Positions 16,896-25,367 of a stretch of DNA of 64,000 bases are shown here, in pieces. The notes below the pieces were generated by a model. That model saw only the letters and a list, made by a program, of their open reading frames with translations, had not been told where the DNA came from and did no database searches. Position numbers and translations under genes: made by a program. This DNA is from Candidatus Zixiibacteriota bacterium. GTDB lineage: Bacteria; Zixibacteria; MSB-5A5; GN15; FEB-12. The first letter of the stretch is position 1. Every line of letters starts with the position of its first letter. Location: assembly GCA_040756055.1 (NCBI GenBank), contig JBFLZR010000001.1:251849-315848 (forward strand), in the 5' to 3' direction.

Positions 16896-18008
16896 TCAAA
16901 TCAGACGAAACTCCACCGTTTCGAATACTTTACCGTTAACGACAATATCCAGTTGATGTTTGCCCGGAAGATGTGTTCTGGTGCTGTGGTTGCGCAAAGA
17001 GTGCTTTGTAGCTATCGCTAAAACACCGTCCGCCGCAAGTTTCTTCTCGGTGAGTTTGAAGACTTTGGGGGAGAGCTTGCCGCTTTTTTTCACAAAATGA
17101 ATCCGGTAATCTATTGCCAGCTTCTGGGCGCTCTTGCCAAGAGACACTACCTCAAAAGATATGGTGGCATCGGAGCCGATTTTTATCTTTTTCGGCGACA
17201 AAGTGAGGCCGCGTAGCGCTATCTTCGGATTGGCCGTAAATCCAAGCAACGAAAACACCCTCGGATCCCCTTTTTTGATCAGCGTTCGGCAGGCATGTTT
17301 GATGATCCAGTCGGTGTGCTTATGTCTATCTTTCTGCCACACCGTTGCGGTCTTGATAACCAGAGCGGGATGGTCTTTCGAGATGTCATTGAGATTGTTC
17401 GCCACCGCCTTTCTCACATACAAAGACTCATCCGCTTTGAGCTTTTCGAGAAGCTTTATAACCGGTCGCGGGTCCTTCTTGAACTGCTCGATATGGGCCG
17501 TCCAGACCCCTCTGGGGCGCGATCCCTCGGCAGCCAGGCGGCGAATGTGCTCGTTTGAGTTCTCCGCCCACATGCTCATCACCGAGAGCATCTTCGCCGG
17601 ATCGCGATTTACATAAGGTCTTATGGCGAACTCAGCCGAACTGTATTGCGTGAGATCCCGCATGGCATCGACTGAGATGTCAAAATGTTCCAGTCCAAAA
17701 AGCTCGATATAGGACATGAGCGCCCAGTTCTCGAACCCTCCAAGATTCGGTGCGATTTTCCTGAAAATATTCATGACCCGGCTGTAGTCGGTCGGAAGAA
17801 AATCCCTGAGCGCCTCTGCGATTTTGAAGATTCGTTGCTTAAGTTCCAGCCTGGAAAAAGCGTCATTGGAGAGAGATTCCACAAAAGAAGATTGGTCGAA
17901 TCCTTTGTGGACCCGACCAATCTCGCCGGCAATCTTGCTTATTGACGCCCTGTTCAGGTAGTCTTTCCACAGACCGCTTTCGGGCTTGTTGTTGTTCTCA
18001 GGCGGCAT
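16896..18008 (-). CDS. AlkC-type DNA alkylation repair protein with C-terminal Ig-like domain
   Basis: A 370-residue protein. Residues 1 to about 260 are helical repeats of the AlkC/AlkD (HEAT-like) glycosylase superfamily, with AlkC-like blocks EFAIRPYVNRDPAKML, NEHIRRLAAEGSRPRGVW and SLYVRKAVANNLNDISKDHP. Residues about 270-370 are beta-rich and fit the Ig-like C-terminal domain known in Pseudomonas AlkC. The family excises alkylated bases such as 3-methyladenine and 3-methylcytosine without flipping the base. It starts three bases after the oligoendopeptidase stop, so the two are probably translated from one message. Substrate specificity here is inferred. Confidence 0.85.
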   Translation of the reverse strand: MPPENNNKPESGLWKDYLNRASISKIAGEIGRVHKGFDQSSFVESLSNDAFSRLELKQRIFKIAEALRDFLPTDYSRVMNIFRKIAPNLGGFENWALMSYIELFGLEHFDISVDAMRDLTQYSSAEFAIRPYVNRDPAKMLSVMSMWAENSNEHIRRLAAEGSRPRGVWTAHIEQFKKDPRPVIKLLEKLKADESLYVRKAVANNLNDISKDHPALVIKTATVWQKDRHKHTDWIIKHACRTLIKKGDPRVFSLLGFTANPKIALRGLTLSPKKIKIGSDATISFEVVSLGKSAQKLAIDYRIHFVKKSGKLSPKVFKLTEKKLAADGVLAIATKHSLRNHSTRTHLPGKHQLDIVVNGKVFETVEFRLI

Positions 18009-18011
18009 AAC

Positions 18012-19829
18012 TTAAGAAAGTGAATCCGCCAGCTTGACGAATTCATCCACATCGGCCAGCGACCTGTTGATGGCATCGACCCAGAAATCTTCTTTGGTCA
18101 GATCGACCCCGAGGTATTTCTGAGCCATTTGCTCTGTGGTCATGCTGCCGGTCTCCGCCAGAAGCGCCTTGTACTGTCTGGCGAACGCGGGACCCTCCTT
18201 TTTAGCGCGGTCGTAAACACCGCCGGCGAAGAGATACCCGAAAGTATAGGGAAAATTGTAAAATGGCTGGTCGCTGATGTAGAAATGGAGCTTCGAGCAC
18301 CAGAAGAGCGGATGATACCCGGACTCATCGAGCAGCCCGCAGAAAGCCTTCTTCTGAGCCTCAACCATAAGCTCGCTCAACTGATCCGGACCGACCACTC
18401 CGTGTTTACGCTCTTCGTAGAAGGCGCGGTCGAACAGGTAGCGGCAATGAAGATCAGTGAACATTACATAAGCGCTCTGGAGCTTCTGCTCCACCAGCAT
18501 CAATTTTTCCTGCGGGTCGGTCGCTTGCGCCAGGGCAGCATCGTTGACGAGAGTCTCTGCGAAGATTGACGCAGTCTCGGCGAGGTTCATCGGGTAAATG
18601 GTGGAAAAATACGGTTTGTCCTTCAGCACCCAACCGTGATAAGCGTGTCCCAATTCATGCGCAAGAGTGAGAAGATTATCGTAAGAGCCGGCGTAGGTCA
18701 TAAAAACCCGCGGCTGACGAAACTTGCCCGTTCCCGTGCAGTAGGCGCCGGCGCGTTTGCCGGGCCGATCCTCAGCTTCCACCCAGCGTTTCTCGAGAGC
18801 CATCTTGCAAAAGTCGGCCATGTCAGGCGAGAGGCCGGCTATGTTCTTTCTTATAAACTCACCCGCCTCCTCGAAAGAATACATCTTGTTGACACTGCCG
18901 CACGGGGCGAATTCATCGTACCAGGCGTATTTGTCAATCCCCAGAAGTTTCTTTTTGGCGTTTATGTATGGCTGGAGCCGTTTGGTTTCGCGGGAAATAA
19001 CCTCCCACATCGTATCAACCGTTTTCTCCTGAGTGCGCGACATCACCAGAGCTTCTTTTACCGGCGGTTCCCAGCCACGGCGGTCATAAAGGGTGAGACG
19101 GAACCCACTGAGGGCGTTAAGCATCATTGCGGCCAGGTCGGCCCTCGATGACCACCCTTGCACCATTTTTTCAAACGCCTGCTTGCGAATCTCTCGGTCC
19201 GGGCTGGCCATTTTGGTCGCCAGCTGACCCATTGAAATCTTGCCGACCTTACCGTGCTCTTCGAAGTCGACTCTGAGCCCACCCGCCATCTTATCGTAAA
19301 TCTGATTCCAGGCATGGTAGCCGTTCACCGACAACTCCAGAGCCAGCGACTCCAATTCCACGGGCATTTTGCTTCGGGCAATCACGCGTAGTTCATCAAG
19401 GTAGAACCTGATTCCTTCGAGCCGGGGGTCGGCAAGAAGCATCTTCCACTGGTCATCCGATTGCGCCATGCTCAGCGCCTCGAGTTGCGTGCGGAGCTTC
19501 TCCCATCGTGACAATAGAACGTGCCCTTCGCCATAAACAGCATCAGCCGTCGAATCCTCGACATTCGCCGAAGCCAGCGCGTTGGCGAACGATTTGGTCA
19601 GTTCGATATCCTCCAGAAGGGACTGGAGCTTCAGTATCACTTCGACCCAGGCGCCCCGCGAATTATCGTCAATCGACTCCGGGAGCTTATCTATCATAGC
19701 GGAGGCCTCTTTCAAACCGGCCTTCACGTTCTCACGATGTTTTCGGAAATCTTCGGATTTACTGCCGCCCCTGAAAATTGAGTCAAGGTCCCATTTGGGC
19801 GCGGGGGGTATTTTGGCTGATGTGGTCAT
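18012..19829 (-). CDS. pepF: M3-family oligoendopeptidase F
   Basis: About 605 residues. The zinc motif HELGH is in LAHELGHAYHGWVL (about residue 385), followed by the downstream Glu in NLAETASIFAETLV. The N-terminal region has the pepF-type opening PPAPKWDLDSIFRGGS. These enzymes cleave short peptides in the cytoplasm. I choose ATG 19829 (MTTSAKI) because AGGAG sits about eight bases before it; the longest frame extends 16 residues further upstream without such a site. The gene overlaps functionally with the neighbouring peptide transporter and M32 carboxypeptidase and is followed three bases later by the AlkC-type gene. Confidence 0.93.
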   Translation of the reverse strand: MTTSAKIPPAPKWDLDSIFRGGSKSEDFRKHRENVKAGLKEASAMIDKLPESIDDNSRGAWVEVILKLQSLLEDIELTKSFANALASANVEDSTADAVYGEGHVLLSRWEKLRTQLEALSMAQSDDQWKMLLADPRLEGIRFYLDELRVIARSKMPVELESLALELSVNGYHAWNQIYDKMAGGLRVDFEEHGKVGKISMGQLATKMASPDREIRKQAFEKMVQGWSSRADLAAMMLNALSGFRLTLYDRRGWEPPVKEALVMSRTQEKTVDTMWEVISRETKRLQPYINAKKKLLGIDKYAWYDEFAPCGSVNKMYSFEEAGEFIRKNIAGLSPDMADFCKMALEKRWVEAEDRPGKRAGAYCTGTGKFRQPRVFMTYAGSYDNLLTLAHELGHAYHGWVLKDKPYFSTIYPMNLAETASIFAETLVNDAALAQATDPQEKLMLVEQKLQSAYVMFTDLHCRYLFDRAFYEERKHGVVGPDQLSELMVEAQKKAFCGLLDESGYHPLFWCSKLHFYISDQPFYNFPYTFGYLFAGGVYDRAKKEGPAFARQYKALLAETGSMTTEQMAQKYLGVDLTKEDFWVDAINRSLADVDEFVKLADSLS

Positions 19830-19977
19830 TTTCTGGCTCCTGACAGGAATACTGTTTTTCTCTTTGGTAGACGCCAATATAGGTAATGCGGCTCTCTAAA
19901 GCAAGAAGCGCAATCAGGAGCCCCCACTGCTGACACCGCTTTAGAGGTTGGCCCCCGTCATCCGATTCGCTGTATTG

Positions 19978-20007
19978 ACAAAAGGCCCCGGCTATACGTC
20001 CGGAGCC
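19978..20007 (-). terminator. Possible terminator overlapping the POT gene stop
   Basis: GGCCCCGG (19984-19991) can pair with CCGGAGCC (20000-20007) with one C-A mismatch, and the minus-strand transcript then runs into UUUUG. The stem includes the stop codon of the transporter gene. It is weaker than the other terminators here. Confidence 0.4.
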
Positions 20008-21461
20008 TCGTGCTTTTTAACCCATTTAGAATAGAACACCATGGCGATCGCCGAAGCGATTCCGATCGCCGCAAACTGGTACCACAGCTTGTACGGATGA
20101 TACGCCGACCAGAGCATATCCGTCGCCTGCTGATGACTCATATTCGTGATATCGACCAGTTTCTGCATGGCGTCGGTGCGGGAAACATCGGTGATATTGA
20201 AATTCTTCGCCAGATAATCCAGCGCCAGATTCGCTTTGTCACCCATTCTGTCATAAACGTGTCCCGCGAAGATCGACCCTACTCCCCATCCTATTCCCTG
20301 TGGAATATTGGCATACCCCATATATAGCCCCTTCTTGCCCTCAGGAGCTATCACCCCGAGATATTCGTTCATTTTCGGCGATGACAACATCTCACCCACC
20401 GAGAACAGAAGAATACCGAGAAGGCAGAAGTAGCCGGAAGTTGTGAATCCGGCCGCGATCAGTCCCACCGAAGAAATCGTAATGCCAAGCGTGATTGAGT
20501 GCACTCTTCGCATCCGCGACACCAGATAGGAGACGAAAATGACCGCGACCACGATAAGCCCGGCATTGGCGTTGATCAACCATTCCTGGGATATTTGAGG
20601 TGCGCGATTGGAATTGGCCTGAAGCATCCAATCCGGCAAACCGAGGTCCTTTACAACCTGAGAACTGTTGACCCAATCGACGATAAAATTGGGAAGCATA
20701 TCGAAAAGCTGCATGAACATCAGCCAGAACCCCGACATGATAACAATAAAAACGATAAGCCGAAGGTTGAAAATGTTCTTAAGGGTTATCCACAGAACTT
20801 TGAAGGGATTCCCTGTCTGGTCGCCACCCGCGGCCGGGTCCTTGTAGGTGAGAAGCATCAGGAAATTAAGCGACACGATAACCGCGCAGCCATAAAACAC
20901 CACCGGCCACGAATAACCATAAAGGTAATGTGCCAGAGGTGGTCCGAGAAAGCCTCCCACGTTAACCAGCATGTAGAACGTTCCCCATCCGACCGAGGAG
21001 TTCTTTTTGGTCAATACTTGACACATTGTCCCCTGCACACCCGGTTTGAATATAGCCGTGCCTAACGCCAGCGTACAGCAGCCAATGAGAAAAGGCCAGA
21101 ACTCCCGCTGGGTGGCCATAAGCAGATAGCCGATAATCTTGATGACTATCGAGGTGGCGATGGTCTTTTTGTAACCATAGCGGTCGGCAAACCCACCCGA
21201 GACCATCGGTGTCAGCGACTGAAAAAGCGCCCACCACAAAAAGATTATCCCCTTATCGGTCTGGGAAAAGTGAAGCCCGCCAATCTCATCCGCCTGGGCA
21301 ATGTAAATGGGTATTACAACCCGAACGCCATAGTAGGCCAGACGCTCAAGCATCTCCATCACGTTGACCATCCAGAACGGGCGGGCCATGCTGGCGAGCT
21401 GGCTTAACAGGCCGTCGGAGGTGGGCGATGGTGGAGCAGCCGATGTTTGCGTGGTCGACAT
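19992..21461 (-). CDS. POT/PTR2-like proton-coupled oligopeptide transporter (MFS)
   Basis: A 489-residue major-facilitator protein with about 12 or more membrane helices. The POT proton/peptide signature ExxER-xYYG appears as EMLERLAYYGVR at about residues 37-48, followed by the MFS loop GGFADRYGYKKT (about 90-101) and GTAIFKPGVQG (about 133-143), the PTR2 motif region. In place of the usual Phe in ERFxYYG there is Leu. It probably imports di- and tripeptides for the peptidases encoded next to it. AAGGAC lies six bases before the ATG at 21461. Substrates are inferred from family and context. Confidence 0.82.
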   Translation of the reverse strand: MSTTQTSAAPPSPTSDGLLSQLASMARPFWMVNVMEMLERLAYYGVRVVIPIYIAQADEIGGLHFSQTDKGIIFLWWALFQSLTPMVSGGFADRYGYKKTIATSIVIKIIGYLLMATQREFWPFLIGCCTLALGTAIFKPGVQGTMCQVLTKKNSSVGWGTFYMLVNVGGFLGPPLAHYLYGYSWPVVFYGCAVIVSLNFLMLLTYKDPAAGGDQTGNPFKVLWITLKNIFNLRLIVFIVIMSGFWLMFMQLFDMLPNFIVDWVNSSQVVKDLGLPDWMLQANSNRAPQISQEWLINANAGLIVVAVIFVSYLVSRMRRVHSITLGITISSVGLIAAGFTTSGYFCLLGILLFSVGEMLSSPKMNEYLGVIAPEGKKGLYMGYANIPQGIGWGVGSIFAGHVYDRMGDKANLALDYLAKNFNITDVSRTDAMQKLVDITNMSHQQATDMLWSAYHPYKLWYQFAAIGIASAIAMVFYSKWVKKHEAPDV

Positions 21462-21490
21462 AGAAGTCCTTTTACTGAGATAGTTAGTAA

Positions 21491-21724
21491 ATTTCCCCTA
21501 ATAAACTGGCATTTCGACACTGCGTCAACAGCAAAGACGGCCTGACCATCAGCTCTGTCTACACCAAAAAAGACGCTGGAATTCGGCCTTTGGAGACTTA
21601 TTATTACGGAGGCGCTATCTGGGTTGTGTCAGGTCTTGGCCAGACTAAGTCGGGGTGTGACCTGAGGCTCAAACAAAGACCGTCAGATGACATCCCCGAC
21701 ACCATCGGGGACAGCATCTGACGG
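21491..21724 (+). pseudogene. Possible C-terminal coding remnant running into the repeat array
   Basis: An open plus-strand frame without an ATG runs from after a TAA at 21488 to a TGA at 21722. Its first ~40 codons look like real coding sequence (for example SKDGLTISSVYTKKDAGI and ETYYYGGAIW); the rest is the first repeat unit read through. It may be the tail of a gene whose 5' part has been replaced or deleted. I do not recognise the family, and chance is a real alternative. Confidence 0.25.
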
Positions 21725-22159
21725 AACGAGACATCATCCCGTTGTGTCAGGTCTTGGCCCGACGAAGTCCGGGGTGTGACCTGACACGGAAGCAGCAGCG
21801 CCAATCCCGTTGTGTCAGGTCTTGGCCCGGCGAGTTCGGGGTAGCGGCCTGAGGCTCGAACAAAGACCGTCAGATGACATCCCCGGCACCATCGGGGACA
21901 GCATCTGACGGAACGAGACATAATCCCGTTGTGTCAGGTCTTGGCCCGACGAAGTCGGGGTGCGACCTGACACGGAAGCAGCAGAGCCAATCCCATTGTG
22001 TCAGGTCTTGGCCCGGCGAGTTCGGGGTAGCGGCCTGAGGCTCAAACAAAGACCGTCAGATGACATCCCCGACACCATCGGGGACAACATCTGACGGAAC
22101 GAGACATAATCCCGTTGTGTCAGGTCTTGGCCCGACGAAGTCGGGGTGTGACCTGACAC
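21624..22159. repeat. Tandem array of three ~186-bp units, each with three palindromes
   Basis: Units begin at 21624, 21810 and 21996; the third is cut short at 22159. Each holds element A1 (TTGTGTCAGGTC...), palindrome B and element A2. B (21680-21724, 21867-21911, 22053-22097) has perfect 10-base arms CCGTCAGATG/CATCTGACGG and inner arms CCCCGA/TCGGGG. A2 has perfect arms GTGTCAGGTC/GACCTGACAC (for example 21931-21940 with 21964-21973). A1 shares the left half of A2 but has a diverged right half. Units are almost identical, so amplification is recent. No coding sequence is credible inside. Confidence 0.93.
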
Positions 22160-22186
22160 TATAGCCCGGATGATCGGAAAGGAAGC

Positions 22187-22468
22187 ATGACCGAAGACAA
22201 CGACGAGCCGGTTGAGTACCCTATCGATGGTACCCTCGATTTGCACCTCTTTGCGCCAAAAGACACGAAAGATGTGGTCTTGGAGTATATCCAGGAGTGC
22301 CTGAAAAGGGGTATTTACAGGCTTCGCATTGTCCACGGCAAGGGGATCGGCGTCAAGCGCGAGATAGTGCACTCTATCCTGACAAATCATCCCGATGTTG
22401 TTCGGTTTTATCATGAGGGTGGGTCGGGTGGAAGTTGGGGTGCGACAGTCGTTGATCTCAGGCATTGA
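22187..22468 (+). CDS. Small Smr-domain protein
   Basis: A 93-residue protein that is little more than one Smr domain. TLDLHLFAPKD (about residues 16-26) carries the DLH motif, RLRIVHGKGIG (about 45-55) the HGxG motif, and GSWGATVVDLR closes the domain. Smr domains in MutS2 and stand-alone proteins act as DNA or RNA nickases; some cleave collided-ribosome mRNA. The partner here is unknown. GGAAAGGAAG lies directly before the ATG at 22187, and a perfect terminator follows. It begins 28 bases after the palindromic repeat array. Confidence 0.87.
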   Translation: MTEDNDEPVEYPIDGTLDLHLFAPKDTKDVVLEYIQECLKRGIYRLRIVHGKGIGVKREIVHSILTNHPDVVRFYHEGGSGGSWGATVVDLRH

Positions 22469-22492
22469 TATGGAATGCGATACGGCTATAAA

Positions 22493-22525
22493 GCAAAAAC
22501 CCTCCATCAGGAGGGCTTTTGCTTT
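22493..22525 (+). terminator. Terminator after the Smr gene
   Basis: GCAAAAACCCTCC (22493-22505) pairs with GGAGGGCTTTTGC (22510-22522) around ATCA, with one mismatch, followed by TTT. It lies 24 bases past the Smr stop. Confidence 0.8.
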
Positions 22526-22838
22526 GGCGGTTCAGTACTGCTGATTTGGCAGTACTACCCAAGTGTTGCTGCACTCTCCAGCCTTCACACGGTTTGTAGT
22601 ACAGCTTTACCCGAAGTATAAAGCAGGGCATCCCGTTCGGTCTTATTCTGATTGCCAGTTTCGCCGTGTGTGCCGACGACTGAGGAGGTCTGTCCGTGGC
22701 TGCGAAGGTACTGCGAAACCGGTTCTCAGTTTTGATAGGGACAGACGGGGATCTATTTTAGAATACTCACATTCCTCTTTTGAGTCAAGGGAATTCTGGT
22801 GTAGCAGCCGGGTTTAGTTGCGGTTGGCTTTGAATAAT
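22526..22838. other. Non-coding interval between Smr and FG-GAP genes
   Basis: About 310 bases without a supported gene. It contains one perfect hairpin, AGTACTGC (22534-22541) with GCAGTACT (22549-22556). The open frame at 22563-22817 has an unusual composition and no ribosome site, and I do not call it. Nothing else is recognised. Confidence 0.5.
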
Positions 22839-22875
22839 AAAAGCTCCGGCGGCCCATTGCGGGCCTGACCGGAGC
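22839..22875 (-). terminator. Terminator after the FG-GAP protein gene
   Basis: GCTCCGG (22843-22849) pairs with CCGGAGC (22869-22875), and inside it GGCCC pairs with GGGCC. The minus-strand RNA then enters UUUUAUUAUU. It lies 38 bases past the stop of the gene ending at 22913. Confidence 0.8.
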
Positions 22876-22912
22876 ATCGTTCCCCCCGTTTGTTATGCTG
22901 TGAATCAGACCA

Positions 22913-25267
22913 TTACTTCACAAGCAGCATTTTCTTGGTTTCGACAAAGTCAGCGGCCTCCAGACGATACAGATAAACACCGCTGGCTGCGTTGCTGCCG
23001 TCCCACGACACCGTATGGCTACCTGCTTCGACAGGCCCGTTAACCAGTGTCGTTACCTTCTGTCCAATTATGTTGTAGACCTCTAGCTTAACGTTGCACG
23101 CCTGTGGTACTGAGAAGGCAATATCCGTTGACGGATTGAAGGGATTGGGGCAGTTCTGCTGGAGTTGGAATGCATTAGGCAAACTACCCGTCTGCCCTAT
23201 ATGGTATGCGATATCTATCGTGCTAAGCGGTATGACACCAGCATCTATGACCCGACTGTGATTCAGTTCATTACAGATGAACAGAACGAGATTGTGATCA
23301 CCTTCAGGGTCATCAATAAGGTTATCACAGAAAGTTATCGCTTGTGACACTGTCGCACCATCTTCACTTATTACGTCTTGCTGGAAGATATTACCGGCCG
23401 CGACATTGAATAGTAATGCCATAAGGTTTTGCTGGGCGCGGGTGCGAACACCCACGTCAGCCTTGAGATTCATCAGGTCGGATGCCAGGGTCAGTTTGTC
23501 AATGCAGTCATCCGTAATCGGTGGTTCATAAAGCACGACTTGATTTATTTCGTTCGAATTGAAGTGACCTGCAATCAGATCGAGATAGCCGCAGAGTTGG
23601 TCCGCCGTGAGTTCTGCACTCCCAGCCCCGCCGAGAGCCACAGCAACTTCGTGCTTCCAGTATCCGATCCCCCTCGGGCGCCCACTCTGTTCGAGGCAGA
23701 CCAAATTGAAGTCAACAGTAACTTTATCAGCGCACCCAACGGAAAGGGGTATTTCCTGCTCACCAGCCTCGTATCCAAGTGGAGTGACAATGGACAGTAC
23801 ATAACTGCGGTTGTTAATGACACTCTCAAAATCAAAATATCCCTCCTGGGAAGTCAACTGAGAAGCGGCGAGGTTACCATCGGCGTCATACAAATCCATT
23901 GTTACGCCGGCCAACGCTGAACCGGTCTCAGGACAATTTGCGAAGACATATCCGGATACTTTGCTTTCCGCAAAGGAAAATACGTACGCTTTACCGGGGC
24001 CACTATTGTTATCGGCGCGGGCCCCTACAATCATCTCGGGCCAACCGTCACCATCAACATCACCGGCATCTGAAACCGAAAGACCGAACTCGTTATAAAG
24101 TGACGCTCCCTCGCCATCCAACGTGTGAAGTATTGAGCCGTCAGCGCCCGAGTAGATATAGACCCGTCCCAGCCATGACTCGTAACCATCAGCGCCAATA
24201 GCGACATCATCATAGCCATCATGATTAACGTCGCCGGCACCCGAGACACATATTCCGAACTGATCTTGTGTGTTCTCCCCCTTGAGAATGCGATCCGCAT
24301 CTCCAGCTTGAATATTTAAGGGAAATGGGCCGACCCGACCATAGAATATATATGCACGTCCGGCATAATAGCCCTCCGAACTGTGTCGGTAGGCACCAAC
24401 GACGAAATCCATTAAACCGTCACCGTTTAGATCGCCGGCGTCGGACACCGAATATCCGAATAGATCCCCAATCGCCTCTCCCGTGAACACATATAATAGA
24501 CTGCCATCTTGACCTGAGTAGATATTTGCCACACCTTTGGCCGACCAAACCGCCGAGCCGACCAGCAGGTCATCGTATCCATCTCCATTTACGTCTCCAG
24601 CACCGGACACGGAGAAACCAAGGCACTGCCCAGTCTGCCCGATGAATTCATACAGCAGGGAATCATCGTGGCCGGAATAAACGTACGCTTTGCCCGCAAG
24701 ATTTCCGCCCTCGTCGTTACTATTCGCTCCTATGATAATATCATCGTAGCCATCATCGTTAACATCGCCAGCATCTGATATGTCATACATACCAAAACGG
24801 TCGCCCCAGGCTTCACCGTAAAACTTGTACAAAAGAGTAAAATCAGCGCCGGAATAGACATATGCCATACCGTTTCCCCAAGCGCTGGTACCAGTAGCTT
24901 GAGAAGCACCGACGAGAAGATCATCATGGCCGTCACCGTTAACATCGCCGGCACCGGACACTGTTGTGCCAAAGAAATCATAGTCCGACTCGCCAGTAAA
25001 CTCGTGTAGTAACGAGCCATCACGTCCCGAGTAGACATACGCCTTACCAGTACAGGAGCCCAGCTCATCGTTCCAAGGTGCCCCCACGATGAAATCGTCA
25101 TAGCCATCAGCGTTAACATCTCCGGCGTCACAAACGTGCATCCCGAACGCATCACCCGTCGCTTCACCTTCGAAGGTGTACAAGGGCGGGCACCCTTCTG
25201 CTTCGACGACACTTACTAGGAGCAGAACCGATGTCATTATTGACAGCACAAAACTCCACAATCTCAT
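22913..25267 (-). CDS. Secreted FG-GAP beta-propeller protein with type IX-like sorting domain
   Basis: A 784-residue exported protein. After a signal peptide (about residues 1-23) come seven FG-GAP repeats (about 28-430), each with a calcium-loop motif such as AGDVNGDGYDDLLVG, predicting one seven-bladed propeller like that of integrin alpha. Next is an SdrD/Cna-B-like domain (SGYVFANCPETGSALAGVTM). It is followed by an unnamed ~170-residue region opening with GIGYWKHE. The C-terminal ~85 residues, with NCPNPFNPSTDIAFSVP, YNIIGQKV and GVYLYRLEA, form a Por/type IX secretion-type sorting domain. It is probably a cell-surface or released protein. AAGGAGA lies before the ATG at 25267; it follows the Lon-like protease gene by 100 bases. 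Confidence 0.9.
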   Translation of the reverse strand: MRLWSFVLSIMTSVLLLVSVVEAEGCPPLYTFEGEATGDAFGMHVCDAGDVNADGYDDFIVGAPWNDELGSCTGKAYVYSGRDGSLLHEFTGESDYDFFGTTVSGAGDVNGDGHDDLLVGASQATGTSAWGNGMAYVYSGADFTLLYKFYGEAWGDRFGMYDISDAGDVNDDGYDDIIIGANSNDEGGNLAGKAYVYSGHDDSLLYEFIGQTGQCLGFSVSGAGDVNGDGYDDLLVGSAVWSAKGVANIYSGQDGSLLYVFTGEAIGDLFGYSVSDAGDLNGDGLMDFVVGAYRHSSEGYYAGRAYIFYGRVGPFPLNIQAGDADRILKGENTQDQFGICVSGAGDVNHDGYDDVAIGADGYESWLGRVYIYSGADGSILHTLDGEGASLYNEFGLSVSDAGDVDGDGWPEMIVGARADNNSGPGKAYVFSFAESKVSGYVFANCPETGSALAGVTMDLYDADGNLAASQLTSQEGYFDFESVINNRSYVLSIVTPLGYEAGEQEIPLSVGCADKVTVDFNLVCLEQSGRPRGIGYWKHEVAVALGGAGSAELTADQLCGYLDLIAGHFNSNEINQVVLYEPPITDDCIDKLTLASDLMNLKADVGVRTRAQQNLMALLFNVAAGNIFQQDVISEDGATVSQAITFCDNLIDDPEGDHNLVLFICNELNHSRVIDAGVIPLSTIDIAYHIGQTGSLPNAFQLQQNCPNPFNPSTDIAFSVPQACNVKLEVYNIIGQKVTTLVNGPVEAGSHTVSWDGSNAASGVYLYRLEAADFVETKKMLLVK

Positions 25268-25367
25268 ATTGTACTTCTCCTTTGTGTTACTTTTGCAGGG
25301 TTAGTTAATTGTTTACTTGCTGCTTCTGCAGTTGTAATAGCAGCTAAAGAGAAGATTTGTGGAAAAA

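Noticed and set aside
21604-21921. Minus-strand open frame through the repeat array (and a similar one at 22001-22507)
   Set aside because: The predicted proteins simply repeat the palindromic units; the repeats explain the open frames, and the second runs antisense across the Smr gene.
21624-22159. CRISPR array
   Set aside because: The unit is 186 bp, the interior is itself repeated rather than unique spacers, the units contain palindromes, and no cas genes are nearby.
22563-22817. 84-codon plus-strand frame between Smr and FG-GAP genes
   Set aside because: Cys/Arg/Ser-rich composition unlike its neighbours, no ribosome site and no recognised motif.
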